From Neocallimastix lanati (nom. inval.) (taxonomy: Eukaryota > Neocallimastigomycota > Neocallimastigomycetes > Neocallimastigales > Neocallimastigaceae), in assembly GCA_016946835.1 (NCBI GenBank), contig JACVTC010000010.1:1046001-1110000 (forward strand): 64,000 nucleotides of DNA. The letters are read 5' to 3'. The position numbers were made by a program, and so were the translations under genes. Numbering within the stretch: position 1 is the stretch's first letter; every line of letters begins with the position of its first letter. Below the pieces are notes generated by a model. It had not been told where the DNA came from. It was given only the letters and a program-made list of their open reading frames with translations, and did no database searches. This document shows positions 39,010 to 52,204 of the stretch, one piece after another.

Positions 39010-40101
39010 TTATTTATTTGGAGCTAAAAATCCAAAGGATTGACTTGGACTTAATCCATGATTTAAATATCTCTCTCCTATATTAATAGTTGGACTACCA
39101 AAATCATAGACACTATTACTGCTACTGTTTTGATTATTGGTATAATTTTTCACTATGCTTCGACTTTGACTCATCTTCATTGATAAATTAGAATTGTAAC
39201 CGTTATTGAAGGTTAAACTTTCCTTACTCATATTATTATTGTTGTAGTTGCTACTTCTATCCCTTGAGGAACTAGTGACACTATATTTGAATACCATGGC
39301 ATCACAAGCTAAAATTAAAATGAAGGATGATTTTACGGCTTGGAATGGATTAATATAACTTTCTGGGAAATTAGTTTTGAAGATAGCGGTAGTGAAGTTA
39401 AAGAAGGCTAAAATAATACCAATTAAATCGACAAAAATTAAAGTCATATAACTGGAACGTTTAATGTAATGATCAATATTATTGTTATAGGTGATATTTT
39501 GATGATTATGTTTTCTAACAAAGAAAAGAATGGATACCGTACAGATAATATCCGCTAGAGCCATGACGACAAAGGCAGCCGTATGACCTAAACGAGACTC
39601 TGTAGTTTTTAAGAGACCAGAGGTCATACGAACATAACCAATATAGAATCTACAGGCTACGAATAAAACGAAAAGGAAATAGATGATATATTCAATAAAT
39701 TTAGCTGATTTTCTACCGTTAATGAAAGCTCTTAATTTAATTAAGTTAAGGAAGGGTACGGAATATTCCTTAAAAATCCAAAATACCTCATTTAGAAGGA
39801 AGGGCACCATATAGAAACGCTTAACATTTTCCTCATTCTGTGTACAGACATAAGCGACTGTACCATTTTCGACCAGACCACCAATTAAGCCGGAAAGGGC
39901 AGCATAGTATAAAATTTTCCAATATTTTCCTTTACCAACATTGTAATACATTAAGGTAACCAGCCCGTATTGTAAACAGTTGGCATAGAAACCGGAAACT
40001 TGAATTCTCTTACAGAGACCATCATAAAAGTTGACGTATAGGTCAGTAGGACACATACCTTTATCGAATCTTGCGAAACCCGGTCTTGCTTCTGTACTCA
40101 T
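39010..40101 (-). CDS. Uncharacterised multi-pass membrane protein, 363 aa, single exon
   Basis: Start ATG at 40099-40101 (MSTEARPGFARFDKGM), stop TAA at 39010-39012, no intron. Hydrophobic segments suggest about seven membrane spans: about 40-56, 66-84, 95-112 (weak), 135-155, 172-194, 217-239 and 255-270. The N-terminus is short. The C-terminal 90 residues are Asn/Ser-rich and hydrophilic, probably cytosolic and disordered. Codons are much richer in G and C than the surroundings, which, with an intact long frame, marks a conserved expressed gene. No signal peptide is visible. I do not recognise the family; charged residues between spans and the CPTDLYVNFYDGLCKR start may be diagnostic in a search. 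Seven spans alone do not make it a GPCR. Flanked by 4-5 kb of gene-free DNA on the 3' side. Confidence 0.85.
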   Translation of the reverse strand: MSTEARPGFARFDKGMCPTDLYVNFYDGLCKRIQVSGFYANCLQYGLVTLMYYNVGKGKYWKILYYAALSGLIGGLVENGTVAYVCTQNEENVKRFYMVPFLLNEVFWIFKEYSVPFLNLIKLRAFINGRKSAKFIEYIIYFLFVLFVACRFYIGYVRMTSGLLKTTESRLGHTAAFVVMALADIICTVSILFFVRKHNHQNITYNNNIDHYIKRSSYMTLIFVDLIGIILAFFNFTTAIFKTNFPESYINPFQAVKSSFILILACDAMVFKYSVTSSSRDRSSNYNNNNMSKESLTFNNGYNSNLSMKMSQSRSIVKNYTNNQNSSSNSVYDFGSPTINIGERYLNHGLSPSQSFGFLAPNK

Positions 40102-41249
40102 CTTTTTTATTTTTATTTATTTTTATTTTTTTTTTTTTATAATTAATAAAATTATTTTTTTATTTATGAAATATTAATTTTCAATATATTTTATTTTATT
40201 GTAGTTTATTCTTTATTTTATTTTATTTTTTTTTTTAATTTTTTTTTTTTTTTTTTTTTTTGCTTTTAAAATTTTTTCATTTGAATTTTATTTTTTTTTT
40301 TTTTTTAATAATATTTTATTATTTATTACTACTTTATTTTTTGTTATTACTGTTATTATGATATATTTTTAAATGATGATTATTATTATTATTACTATTA
40401 TTTGAAATAAAAAAAGTTGTTTTTGTGGTGGTTGTTTTTTTTTTTTTATTTATTTTTTCTATTAATTGTATAGTTGAATAATGGTTTTGTTTTTTATATA
40501 TATATTTGATTTTTGTATATATAAAAATAGAAAAAAAAAATTAATGTATTTTTGGTATATTTATTGTTAATAAAGTTTCTATAATAATAAAATAAAAATA
40601 TAAAAATACATATAAAAAAAATTTGAGCTATATATATTAAAAAATAATAAAAAATCAAAACTTTTTTTTTTTTTTTTTTTTTTTAAAAAAATATATATTA
40701 TTTATTAATATTAAAAAAAGATAGATAGATAGATAGATATATAAGAATAAAAAATTTACGTTTTATAGTATTTGTTATTTTTTATTGTTTTATTTATTTT
40801 TTTTCTTCTTTTGAAGTATGAAGTATATAACAAAAAAAAAATTCTGTAGAAAAAAAAAAAAAAAAAAAGAAAATAAAATAAAAAAGAGACTATAATCTCT
40901 TATTTATTTATTATTATATGTTATATTAATTATATTCTATCAGTAAAAGTTAAAAATAAAAAAAAAAAAGAAAAAAATAATATATTAATTATTATTAATT
41001 TTTTTTTTTTTTTTTATTTTTTTTTTTACTAAACCTTATTATTCTATTTTTATTATTTACTAAATAATAATAATAATAATATTATTATAAAGTATATATT
41101 ATTTAACGAAAAACTTTATAAAAAAAAAAAGAAAAAAAGTAAAAATAAAGAAAAATTGTTTTCTTTTATATACAAAAGTAAATAAAATAAATAAATAAAT
41201 TAATAAATTAATAAATTAATAAATAAAAATCGATCAGCTATTTTGTTAC

Positions 41250-41343
<94 letters not shown>

Positions 41344-42089
41344 TTATAATAAAATCTGTCCAGTTATGAAAAACTTTAATTTGTTAATTATTAATTATTA
41401 TTCTATATCAATTATTTTAATTTCTTAATATTTTATATATTTCTTAATATTTTATATATTTCTTAATATTTTTATTTTATTATTTATTTTATTATTATTA
41501 TTATTATTATTTATTATTATTAAATTTACCCTTTTTATGAAATTATTTCAATAATTATTGGATCTCTTTTGCTTTTTTTTTTTTTTTTAATTCCATATAT
41601 TTTATTATTATTATTATTAATTATCATCAGTTATTTAATTATCTTATTGATATTATTTATGCCTAATAATATTTATTTGAATTATCTATTCAACATATAA
41701 ACTATTATTAGCTGTGTGTATACCAAAATCATTTAAAGCATTTTAATTATTAAAAGTTCATTCAAACATTTAATTTATTTATTTATTTATTTATTCATTC
41801 ATTTATTCATTCATTCATAAAACTTTATCTATTTATTTATACTAAATTAATTTTTATCTATAATATATATAGTTTAAAATATAAATTGTATTTACTATAT
41901 ATGCTCATTATATATTAAAGTATTCTCATTATATATGGCTATTAATTTTTTAATTCATAAAAACGTTTTTTTTTTATATAATTTATTAACAATATATTCA
42001 AATGAAATGGATACCATATAAATTATATATGAGGGAATAATTTAATTTATTTTAATTAAATTAACCTTTTTTTTTTTTTTTACTCATAA
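40102..42089. other. Upstream region of the membrane protein gene
   Basis: A/T-only DNA with T runs immediately 5' of the gene, GATA repeats near 40722-40737, and an AAT tract at 41250-41349 that is open as polyAsn but has no gene character. Confidence 0.55.
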
Positions 42090-42173
42090 ATGAAAAATGA
42101 AAAAATGAAAATGTACCACCACCACCACCATCATCACCACCATCACCAACCAATCCATTGTTCTTTTTTTTAA
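42090..42173 (+). CDS. Micro-ORF with ten consecutive histidines (27 aa), doubtful
   Basis: The frame from ATG 42090 reads MKNEKMKMY, ten His, then QPIHCSFF and stop. Histidines use both CAC and CAT, and the patch is the only C-rich spot in several kilobases, so it is not a simple trinucleotide tract. It could be a metal-binding small peptide, an exon of a longer gene, or chance. No conserved neighbour supports it. Confidence 0.2.
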   Translation: MKNEKMKMYHHHHHHHHHHQPIHCSFF

Positions 42174-44966
42174 ATTTTCAAACATCATAAAACATTTTTT
42201 AATTGATTAAAAATAAAATAAATAATGGATTGATAAATAATGGATTGATAAATAATTAAATAATGGAATAATAAGTAATGGAATAATAAGTAATGGAATA
42301 ATGAATAATAAATAATGGAATGATAAATAATATATAATAAATAATAATGGAATAAAAAAAAATAAAATAAAATTTAAAATTTAAATTAAAATTTAAATTA
42401 AAATTAGATTAAAATTAAATTAAAATAGTTGGAAAAATATTTTTTAAAATATTTTAAAATAAATAAATTTATTTTATTTTTATATATTTTCATATATTTC
42501 AATATTTTATATTTCTATATTTCAATATTATATATATTTTATATTTTATATTTTATATTTTATATATACTTTTTAAATATGAAATTTTAATAATAATTAT
42601 AATTTATTTTTATTTATTATTTTATTATTTTTTTATTTTTAATATTTTTTTTAATATTTTTTTTTTAAAAAAGAAATATGAAATGATATGAAAATAATAA
42701 TTTATATACTCTATTATTAATACGTTTTTTAACTTTAAATAATAAAAAAAAAAAAAAAAAGAAAGAAAGAAAGAATATATAATTACCACGAAAATCAATA
42801 TTAAAAAGTTTATAATAATAATAAAAAAAGTATTAATACTTTAAATAATAAATAAACAAATAATCAGTATGTTAATTATATATATATCATAAATAATTAA
42901 TGTTTAATTATATTATTATGTAGTTTTATATTTAATTTTGTTTTAGACTATATACATTTTTAAAAAAAAAATTAAAAAGGTTTGACTGTTATCATATTAA
43001 CTAATTAGATAATTGAATAATAAATAATAAATAATAAATAATAAAAAGAATATTTATTAATAAATAATAAATAATAAATAATAAATAGAATATTTATTAA
43101 TAAATAATAAATAATAAATAGTACATAATACATAATAATAATATTTTTATAATAAAAAGACCAAATAGTTTTATAATCATTTAGATATAAATGAATTTCT
43201 TTTATCATTTATTTATTAATTTTTTTTTACCTTGTTTTTTTATCTTAACAATTAAATAATGAGGAGAAAGAAAGAAAAAATTGTCCTATTTTTTTTTCTT
43301 TATTCTCATTATTTGATAGCTAATTATAATTTATTTTTTTTTTTTAATTTTTTTAATTTGAAATATTAAAAATAATAATTAAAAGGTACATGAAAATTTA
43401 TTATTATTTACTTATTTATAAATCTGTATGATATTAATAAATCTTCATAATGTTTATGATGTTTATAGATCTGTATGATATTAATAAATCTTTATAATCT
43501 TTATAAATCTTTATGATATTTATAAATGTATAAATTTTTTTTCAATATTTAAATTTATTTATATTAAAATATAAAATAAATTTAAAATAAAAATAAAGTT
43601 TAAATATTGATAATATTACATTAATAATATTTTATTTAATAAGTATTATTAATAATTTTGTATGAAAAAATGATGAAAAATTAATTTTTTTTTTTTTTTA
43701 ATTTTAAATTTTCATTCTTACTATTTCTTATTATTTATTAGATTTCTTATTATTTATTAGATTTCTTATTATTTATTAGATTTCTTTTTATTTATTATTA
43801 TTTAATTATTATTTTTTATAAATTTTTATTTTTTATTATTGTTTTAAATCTTAAAACTTTAATAAATAATTTTTTTTATGTCCTAAACAATTAAAAAAAG
43901 ATAAATTAATTTTTTATTAATTTTTTTTTTTTTTTTTTTTCTAAAGTTGAAATGAAAATTTAATATAAATTATTAATTAATAAAAATTTATATTATATAT
44001 GAATAAATATTCTTTCTTTTTTTTATCATTCAATTATTTAATATGTAATATTTAATAGTTAATAGTTAATATTTAATAGTTAATATTTATGAATAAATAT
44101 TTTTTTTTATTATTCTTTTTATTATTTATTATTTAATTATTATTAATTGATAAAAGATGAAAATTTTTGGATGTTTCCCATCTTTATCATTTTATCTATT
44201 ATACTAAATAAAATTAAAAAAAAAAAAAAATAATTAAAACTTATTAATAAATAAAATATATTCGTTAAAAAAAATATACTAATCTTTAAAGGTAATTAGT
44301 AATATACCTTTAATAACTTTTATTAAATCTATAAAATTTATTCTCAAATTCTAAAGGCCAATTAGTAATCTTTAATTTTATTATTATTATTATTTATTTT
44401 TAATGAATAATTTTTTTTCTATGGAATCATTATTATATTTAACTTTATTTATTATTATTTAAGGTTTCATTCTGTATCATATTATTATTATAAATTATTA
44501 TTATTATTATTATTATTTATTATTTTATTGTATTTTTTTTTTTCCTTTTTCCTTTTTTTTTTTAAACAATTAAAATAAATGATAAAGTTTTATTTGTAGA
44601 AATGAAATGAATTGAAATTAAATTAAATATAAATATTATAAATATTGATATAAATATAAATATAAATATAAAAATAACAAAAAAAAAAAAAAAAAAAAAA
44701 GAGTCACTAATGACATATTAAAAAAGAATGGAAAATTTTGGAATAATGAAACATCATTTAAACAATGTTAAATTTTGATGAAAAAGAATAATACTAAAAA
44801 AAAAAAAAATAAATGAATGAATGAATAAATGAATAAATAAATAATAATAGAAAAGTTTATTATATATATATATTTATATTTTTATTCGTTTAACAAAATT
44901 AACTTTTAAATAATAAATTGAATTTTTTAAATAAATTATTATAAGTATTAACATTATTAATATTAA

Positions 44967-44998
<32 letters not shown>

Positions 44999-46940
44999 TT
45001 TATTTATAATCACATAATCAAATAAAATATAATCAAATAAAATATAATCAAATAAATAATAAAAAATAAAAAAATAAAAACAATATAAAATTTTAAAATT
45101 TATAAAATTTATTTATATAAATTTAAAAAAAAAGTGAAATTTATTTGACAAATCATTTTATTTATTTAATTAAATATAAATATAAATATATAAATTATAT
45201 AAAAAATTTAAATTATATAAATTATATGTGTAAAAAAGCCAAAAAAAAAAAAAAAAAAAACTGAACTGAAAAAGTATAAATCAATAGTTTGAATTAAAAA
45301 TTAAAAATAAAAATAAAATAAAAAAGAAAATAATTCATTCGTTCTTTTTAATAAAAAAATTTAAAAAAAAAAAATTCTCCTTTTTAAAAAATGTTTTAAA
45401 GATTTTTTTTTTTATTTTTTAAAAAAAAAATTAATTTTTACAAACTTAAAATTTAAAATATATAAAATATAAAATATATAGAATATATATAAAATATATA
45501 AAATGAAATACAAAAATAAAATATTAAAAAAAATATAGAGAAATAAAAATAAAATATAAATACATATATATTAAATAATTTATAATAATAATAATAATAA
45601 TAATAATAAGTGTTTTTTAACAATATTTTTTTTTAACTTTTCTTCTTATTTATATTTTATTTTATTTTATCACCATCTTCTAACTATATTTCATTATAAA
45701 AATTAATTTTTTGTTCATATTTTTATTGTTTTTATATATTTTAAAATTATTTCTAAACTTTTAATATAATTAATTAATTATTTTTTTTTTTAATAAAATA
45801 AAAAATAAAAAAAAAAAAAATAATTCATAAAATTTTTTTTTCGCCTATTAAGTGTAACTGTGACAGCAAAAAAATTTTTTATAGTTTGTTTCATTTTATG
45901 ATTATTTGCATTATTTTATTATTTTCATTATTCTGATATTCCGGTTTTAAATTTTATTCTTCTGATTTTTATTCTTCTGATTCTGATTTTTTTTTTTTTT
46001 TTTTTACTAAATTTTAATTTTAATTTTTATTATTCTAATTTTAATTTTTTTTTTTTTTTACTAAATTTTAATTTTAATTTTTTATTATTCTGATTTTAAT
46101 TTTTATCATTTTTAATATATTAATAATTGATATAAAATTCAAAACCTAAATTAATATCAAATTTAAATCTAATAATTTTAATATTATTCTTTAAAAGTGT
46201 ACTTAATTTCTGTATATTAATTATACTTCATAATTAATAAAATAAGAAATAATAAAATTTTATTAACATAAATCAATGTTTTAAAGTATATTCTTATTAT
46301 CTTTATTTTTATTTTTATATTAGTTATTAAATATTTCCTTATAAATAATAATTATTAATATATATATTTATAATACTCTAACATAAAAATTCATTCTATA
46401 GTTTATTTTACTTAAAAATTCATTCAATAGTTTATTTTACTTAAAAAGAACGACTAATTAAATAGTTAATTATAACTAAATATCATAAAAATAAATAATT
46501 ATAATTATTTTTACTTGAATCATAATAAATAAAATTTAAATAAATAAATCAATCAATCAAACAATAAATAGATAAATAAATAATACTTTTATAAACTTAA
46601 TAATAAATTCATTTCAACAATTTCCGGGTTTAAAGAATTATTTCATTATTAAATCATTTCATGATTAAAAGACTACAAAAAATTTTTTTTTTATTTTTTT
46701 TTTATTTTTTAAAGTTAAAAAATTAAAAATAAACAAAAAAAAAATTAAAAAATAAATTAAAATATAAATTAAAATATAAATTAAAATTAAATTAAAAATG
46801 AAAAAATGGGGAAAAATTTTTTTTATATATAAAATTATTAACATAAAGTTAATATAAAATATTTATTAGTTAATATAACCTTTATAATATTATATATTAT
46901 TTAATAACTTATTAGTAATATTTATCATTTATTATTTAAT
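42174..46940. other. Gene-free AT-rich region with many short tandem repeats
   Basis: Local tandem units include AATGGAATAATAAGT-type repeats (42223-42345), AATAAAT with a palindromic AATATTTATTAATAAAT (43016-43125), TCTGTATGATATTAATAAA (43420-43490), AGATTTCTTATTATTTATT (43737-43790) and a 33-bp unit ending TAGTTTATTTTACTTAAAAA (46386-46447). No gene recognised. Confidence 0.6.
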
Positions 46941-46959
46941 ATTTAATATTTAATATTTA

Positions 46960-47155
46960 TTAGTAAGTACTCTTTATTATTTTTTATTTACTATTAACTA
47001 TTCATTAATTCATTTATAAATTAATAAATACTCTTTTTATTATCTACTGTTTACTATTTATTAATAAGTACTTTCTTTTTATTATTTTCTATTTACTATT
47101 TATTACTAAATACCCTTTTTATTATTTATATTTACTATTTATTATTTATTAGAAT
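46960..47155. repeat. Degenerate repeats related to the 60-62 kb satellite
   Basis: About four units of the type TTAATAAATACTCTTTTTAT then TATTTACTATTTATTA. The TACTCTTTTTATTATT core recurs in the satellite at 60445, 61199 and 61862. Confidence 0.7.
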
Positions 47156-47189
47156 ATGTGAATTTGATGTTATAATATGGGAATATGAT

Positions 47190-47631
47190 ATTAATGTTAA
47201 AAAACATAATGTGATATAAAAAATCTACAAGTCACAACGTAATAGTAATAACATTTAATTTAGAGTAATTTAAGTACTGGTAACTCTTTATCATAAAATA
47301 TATTAATAATGTTGACCTAATTATAAATCCTTTAAATTCCTGACTCTAAAAAAAAATTCTAGAAAAAGAATTGTTGTCCAAACACAATATTATGTCAAAG
47401 AAAAATAGATTAGAATTTTAAATTAGGATGAAAGTTGCTCATCAATTTAGGAAGGACTAAATAAAACTGATTGAAATGATCAAGATTTCAAAATTGAAGA
47501 AATGTTTAAAAAAAAAATAGAGAATACTTGATAGATGAGAATGATCTAAAGTAAAATAAAATTTCAAAAAAATAAAAATAAAAATAAAAATAAAAATATT
47601 AATTTAATAGAGAAAAACAAGCCATTGCCTA

Positions 47632-47679
<48 letters not shown>

Positions 47680-48170
47680 ATGTCTTCATATTCCTATAGA
47701 GACTCTTAATTAAATTTATATATAATTTGCTATTTTAACAAATAAAATTCTTGGTTCTTAATAATATATTATATTTATCCATAAAAAAGAATCTTCTATG
47801 GGATAAACTGTTTCCAACCCATGAATATAAAAAACATAATTCAATAAAATATGCATTACTTACAAAGATTAAAGTATATTAAACCATGGTTTTTGTTAAA
47901 CTGGAAAGCATATTATTTATAAAGTATAGTTTTTTTAATACATGTTTATACATATCAAATATGTATATACACATATATATATTTTAACAACAATAATATA
48001 GGTGACTATATGTCAGAGATCCCATACAAAATAATTTAAAATAATAATATCCCAATTATTCAAAGGAGATATAATATTAGAATGGGTAATTCCTAAAGTA
48101 AAATGGATGAATTCTAACAATAATACTATTATTAAATGGGATTAGATAATAAATAATTTAATAATAATAA
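47190..48170 (+). pseudogene. Possible decayed gene of unknown family
   Basis: GC is slightly raised and plus-strand frames give protein-like fragments: RIVVQTQYYVKEKQIRI (about 47370), NDQDFKIEEMFKKKIE (about 47480), NLLWDKLFPTHEYKKHNS (about 47790) and GDIILEWVIPKVKWMNSNNN (about 48067). They lie in different frames, broken by stops and a poly-A run (47640-47677). I cannot name the family; a transposase or a retroelement piece is possible. Confidence 0.3.
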
Positions 48171-48279
48171 TAATATTGCAAACTTTCGTGATGAAAGGAA
48201 GTGATTATTTTTTAATATAATATATAAAAATATTTTATTTATATCCATTCTATTTTTTAACATTATTACTTTCATTGAT

Positions 48280-48324
<45 letters not shown>

Positions 48325-48547
48325 TGTAGTAATTAATGAATTGTTGTCATTATAATCTTAATGATTATATATATATATATATATATATATTTAATTTATT
48401 TTAATAATTGATAATTTTTATTTTTCATTCTTCTCTGTAATAAGTAAACATTTTAATATATTAATATATATAATGTTTTAGAATATTTAAAGTTTAATTT
48501 TAACTTATTTAATAATAGTAACAACAACAATAATTATTATTAATATT
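48171..48547. other. AT-rich flank of element A
   Basis: Poly-T run at 48281-48319 and TA run at 48367-48390. No feature recognised. Confidence 0.6.
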
Positions 48548-48552
48548 ATTAG

Positions 48553-48820
48553 TGTTAAAAAAACAAAGTTAAATGACACTCAAATTTCATTATAAAGATA
48601 TTTAAGAGTTTTGTTAAAGATATGTTTTTTTATTCAGTATATTTTAATTATTGCATTTCATTTTATATATTATTATTATTGCTATATATTTATTTTAAAA
48701 ACGAGATATATCCTTTTGTATTTATACTTTTTTTATACAATGAAATTTATTTTATTGTTTATATTAATTTATATTTTATTTTAATTTATTTATAGTATGA
48801 CGAATCATTATTTTTATAAT
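48553..48820 (-). repeat. 3' LTR of element A
   Basis: 268 bases starting TGTTAAAA on the plus strand. The inner end reads TTTTTATAAT where the partner has TTTTTAACA, so the canonical inner terminus is mutated. About a dozen differences from 52758-53023, several of them homopolymer length changes. Confidence 0.92.
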
Positions 48821-48956
48821 TCCCTCTAAAATCTAACTGAAAAAAAAAAAAACTAAATAATAAGAAAAAAAAGTTAGATTTTAAACATTCATTTAATGGA
48901 ATTAGAATATGATGCAAGTTTAAAAAAAACTCAAAAATGAGAAAAAAAAAATTATA

Positions 48957-49310
48957 TTAATATTTCGATAATATAGAGTCTCTAAATTTATTCATGAGAG
49001 TATTATATAAATATTTTGGATTGATTGACGGATTTTCACTATTGTAAATTGTTGCTTTGTTGTCTACATAAATTGTGATGTTGTTTGGTTTTATATTTAA
49101 TTCATTTAAAAAGTTTCTATACCAAAGTGAGTGCTTTGCACATTCACTTAAGCTGTAATATTCCGCTTCTGTTGTAGAAGTGGAAACACAATGTTGTAAC
49201 TTTGAGAACCAACTTGTTGGAGTGTTTCCCATCATTATAAGAAAACCAGATGTTGATTTTCTTGCGCCGGGATCACCAAGCATTAGTCGGCGTCTACATA
49301 AACTTTTAAA
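48957..49310 (-). pseudogene. RNase H domain of element A
   Basis: Open from 49283 to 48957 as GDPGARKSTSGFLIMMGNTP ... STSTTEAEYYSLSECAKH, the copia RNase H block with the EAEY acidic motif and a later VDNKATI. VYVDAD, which contains the preceding acidic residue pair, lies just upstream and is separated by a stop/frameshift near 49283-49290, so the domain is not continuous with reverse transcriptase. Confidence 0.9.
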
Positions 49311-49439
49311 TTCATTCCCTTTCCAATTTTAATTCCATAATTCCTTGTGTATTTTTAAATACCTAAATATATTTTTAACACATTACTCCAATCTTCCAAT
49401 GTTGGTTTACTGGACTTTCTAGAAGCTATACTGACCGCA

Positions 49440-50340
49440 TATAATATATCAGGGCGCGTACAGATTGCTAAATATAACAAACTCCCCGACTGCACTTCTA
49501 TATTTTGTTTCATTCAAAAGGTTTATTTCTTAGTTCTGGATTTTCAATTGGGATTAGGTTCTTTGTTGGTGAGAGGGAACTGATGTTATATTTGTTAAAA
49601 ATATCATTTATATATCTAGATTGATGTAGAATGTATCCATTTAATTGTTTTAGTGAATTTAATACCAATGACGAATTCAACGTCTCCAATGTCCTTTATA
49701 TTAAATTTTTCTTTGATTGAATTTTTAACATTATCAATAATCTTTATTTGTACCTGCTATATAAGTATATCGTCAACATAAACGGATAATATACAATTAT
49801 ACAATTTTGTTTCTTTCATTTATTTTGACATATACACATGGTTCACTTTTAAGTCTCTTGAATCCAATTTTTTGTGAGTTCTGAATTTAGTTTATCATTC
49901 CACTCTTTACCGGCTTGTTTCAAGCCGTAAAGAGCCTTGTTTAATTTCTAGAATGACTTGCCGTATAAGGGATCTCCGTTCGGGGGTCTTGTCTTCATGT
50001 AGATAATTTCTTTTAACGGTGCGTTTAGTTACGCCGAATTAATGTCGATTTGTTTAATATTAAAATTGTTTTGTTTTGTATGGCTAATACGGTTATTATT
50101 CGGATTGTATCATGTTTGAGGGTTGGAGCAAAGGTTTCTTTATAATCCACTCCGTATTCTTGAGTATATCCTTTAGCAACGAGTCTAGCCTTTCTCTTTG
50201 TTATGTTGCCATTTAGATCTCTCTTATATTTGAAAACCTAAAGTGATGAAATAACGTTGGATCCATTGGGTACTGATTTTACTATGGTATAAACATTAAG
50301 TTTTCTCATATTGTTTAGTTCCTCTTTTTTACCGAATTTA
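49440..50340 (-). pseudogene. Reverse transcriptase domain of element A
   Basis: Reading down from 50330: NVYTIVKSVPNGSNVISS, VFKYKRDLNGNITKRKARLV, then AKGYTQEYGVDYKETFAPTL, the conserved N-terminal half of copia RT. Downstream pieces near 49790 (YVDDILI-like region, partly degraded) and LNGYILHQSRYIND near 49610 follow. Stops interrupt it, for example after NVISS. Confidence 0.87.
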
Positions 50341-50417
50341 ACCATTGTATTTTATCGCTTAATTTGAATATATCTCTATAATTGTATGATTCAACTAGAT
50401 TATTGGTTTTTGAGTAT

Positions 50418-50760
50418 TCACATTTGGTGTTGTTGTATTGTTAATCTTTTTTTCGTTTTATTATTTTTTTTATCTTGTTTATTTGATTTTCTTTTATTAT
50501 TGTAATTATTTTTGTTGTCAATATTAATGTGTATGTTATTATTGATATTACTGTCGTCATTGTTGTTGATAACGTTATTGATATTATTGTTGGTATTATT
50601 GTTGGTATTATTGTTGGTATTTTTGTTGGTATTATTGTTGGTATTATTTTTGGTGGTATTATTGATATTGTTGCTAATATTATTATTATTAATATTATTA
50701 TTTCTTGTATTATCAGGTATGTGAAATGTTTGATTATTATTTGCTATGTTGTTATTCATT
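50418..50760 (-). repeat. Asn/Thr-rich low-complexity linker between integrase and RT
   Basis: A 113-codon open stretch dominated by Asn with Thr, Ile and Asp, then KRKSNKQDKKNNKTKKR. It occupies the usual variable spacer between integrase and RT. Frames on the opposite strand (poly-Ile/Val/Leu) are shadows. Confidence 0.85.
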
Positions 50761-50899
50761 TTATTTTATTTTCTTTTGATTTTGTATTATTATCCGTTTT
50801 CATTATCTAAGTAAATTGATTGATTGTTATGTGTATATTGTTTTTAAAAATTTTATATGACTGCTCTCCCTGAATTCGTTATTGGTAGGGAAGTGATAT

Positions 50900-51922
50900 A
50901 TATAAAAGCAGATTTCCGGGTTCGTTTTCCATGAAATTCAACAGTACGAGCGGTATCAATTTTGTTATATATATTAAATCAAAAATTTTATATGCATTAA
51001 TTATTCATTGCAGTAACCAATAAAGATACCAGGATGGGCATTGTTGTCGAATTTCGATTCGAAGTTCTTTTGGGAACATAAAAGTACACGCGGCATCCAA
51101 AAAAACACGAAATATATTATAATTAATTTATAAAGTATCTCATATGGGACTTTGTTTTCAATACCTTGATGAGGGAGTCTATTATGGATAAAGTTAGCTG
51201 TATCTATTGTGAACTCCCAAAAATGGCGGCTAAGTTTCGCTTCATTTAGCAGAGCTTTTGCAGAAGAGATAAAAGATCACCAGTAAGTCTTTCGACTTTT
51301 CCATTTTGGGAAGGATTATATGGAACTGTGAAGTTATTGATTATTCCATTCTCTTGACAAAAATGTTTGGAAATTAGTATTGCTAAATTCTTTACCATTA
51401 TCTGACTTAATTGATTTGACGGTAATATTAAATGCGTTATATATGTTATTGTGTCACATAGTAAATTTGTCGAATATGTCGGTTATATTTTCAGAAAATA
51501 TAACCCATGCGAAGTGAGAAAAATCATCAAGAATGGATAGAAAATATTTATTATTGTTAATAGAGGGGTGTGATCGGACCAACCAAATCTAAATGTGTTG
51601 TATTAGATCAAATATTTGATTGGTTTTATTAGTTGAAAGTTTGTAGGGTTTATTTTTCATTTTTGAATTAATGCCTATGGAACATTTGTTATTTTTAATG
51701 TTGATGTTGCTTAATTTGTCTTTTAATTTTTGAAATATCAAAGTGACCAAGACGTCTATGCCACAGGTTCATTATTTTATAATTGTTGATTTTTACTTTG
51801 TTGATTTCATACTTATTGTTTTGATTATCATAGGTAAATTTAGTTGGGTTTTTTGAGATAAAAACTTTAATAATGTTTTTGTTTATCCGATATTGAACTA
51901 TAAATTCTTTTTCCATCTGCAT
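50900..51922 (-). pseudogene. GAG-pre-integrase and integrase of element A
   Basis: NLWHRRLGHFDISKIKRQ (about 51770-51715) is the GAG-pre-integrase block. The integrase core follows, with VPYNPSQNGKVERL (about 51290-51330) containing the catalytic-Glu region. The zinc-finger and first Asp regions are present in fragments. Frameshifts break the core. Confidence 0.88.
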
Positions 51923-52204
51923 TACAAATGATAGCTTAAGTTGAATTATTATTGTTGTTGAATATTATTTTGTAATTTTGTTTAATCAATTGATTTATTG
52001 ATATTAGGCTTCTTTTGATAAATTTTAAGTAGAAAACATTCTTTAGGATAAATTTATATTCGTCTATGTAACCAACAAAGTCTCCAGTATAACTTGAACG
52101 TATTTCTTTTCCATCGGCGAGTATAATATTTGTGTTGCACTTTTTGAGGTTGATAAGGGAGTTAATATCATTGGTAGTGCTTATTGACCTTAGATATTAT
52201 ATAT

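Noticed and set aside
41243..41428. PolyAsn frame
   Set aside because: Pure AAT microsatellite with random flanks.
50512..50810. Plus-strand frames rich in Ile/Val/Leu
   Set aside because: Shadows of the Asn-rich linker of element A on the other strand.
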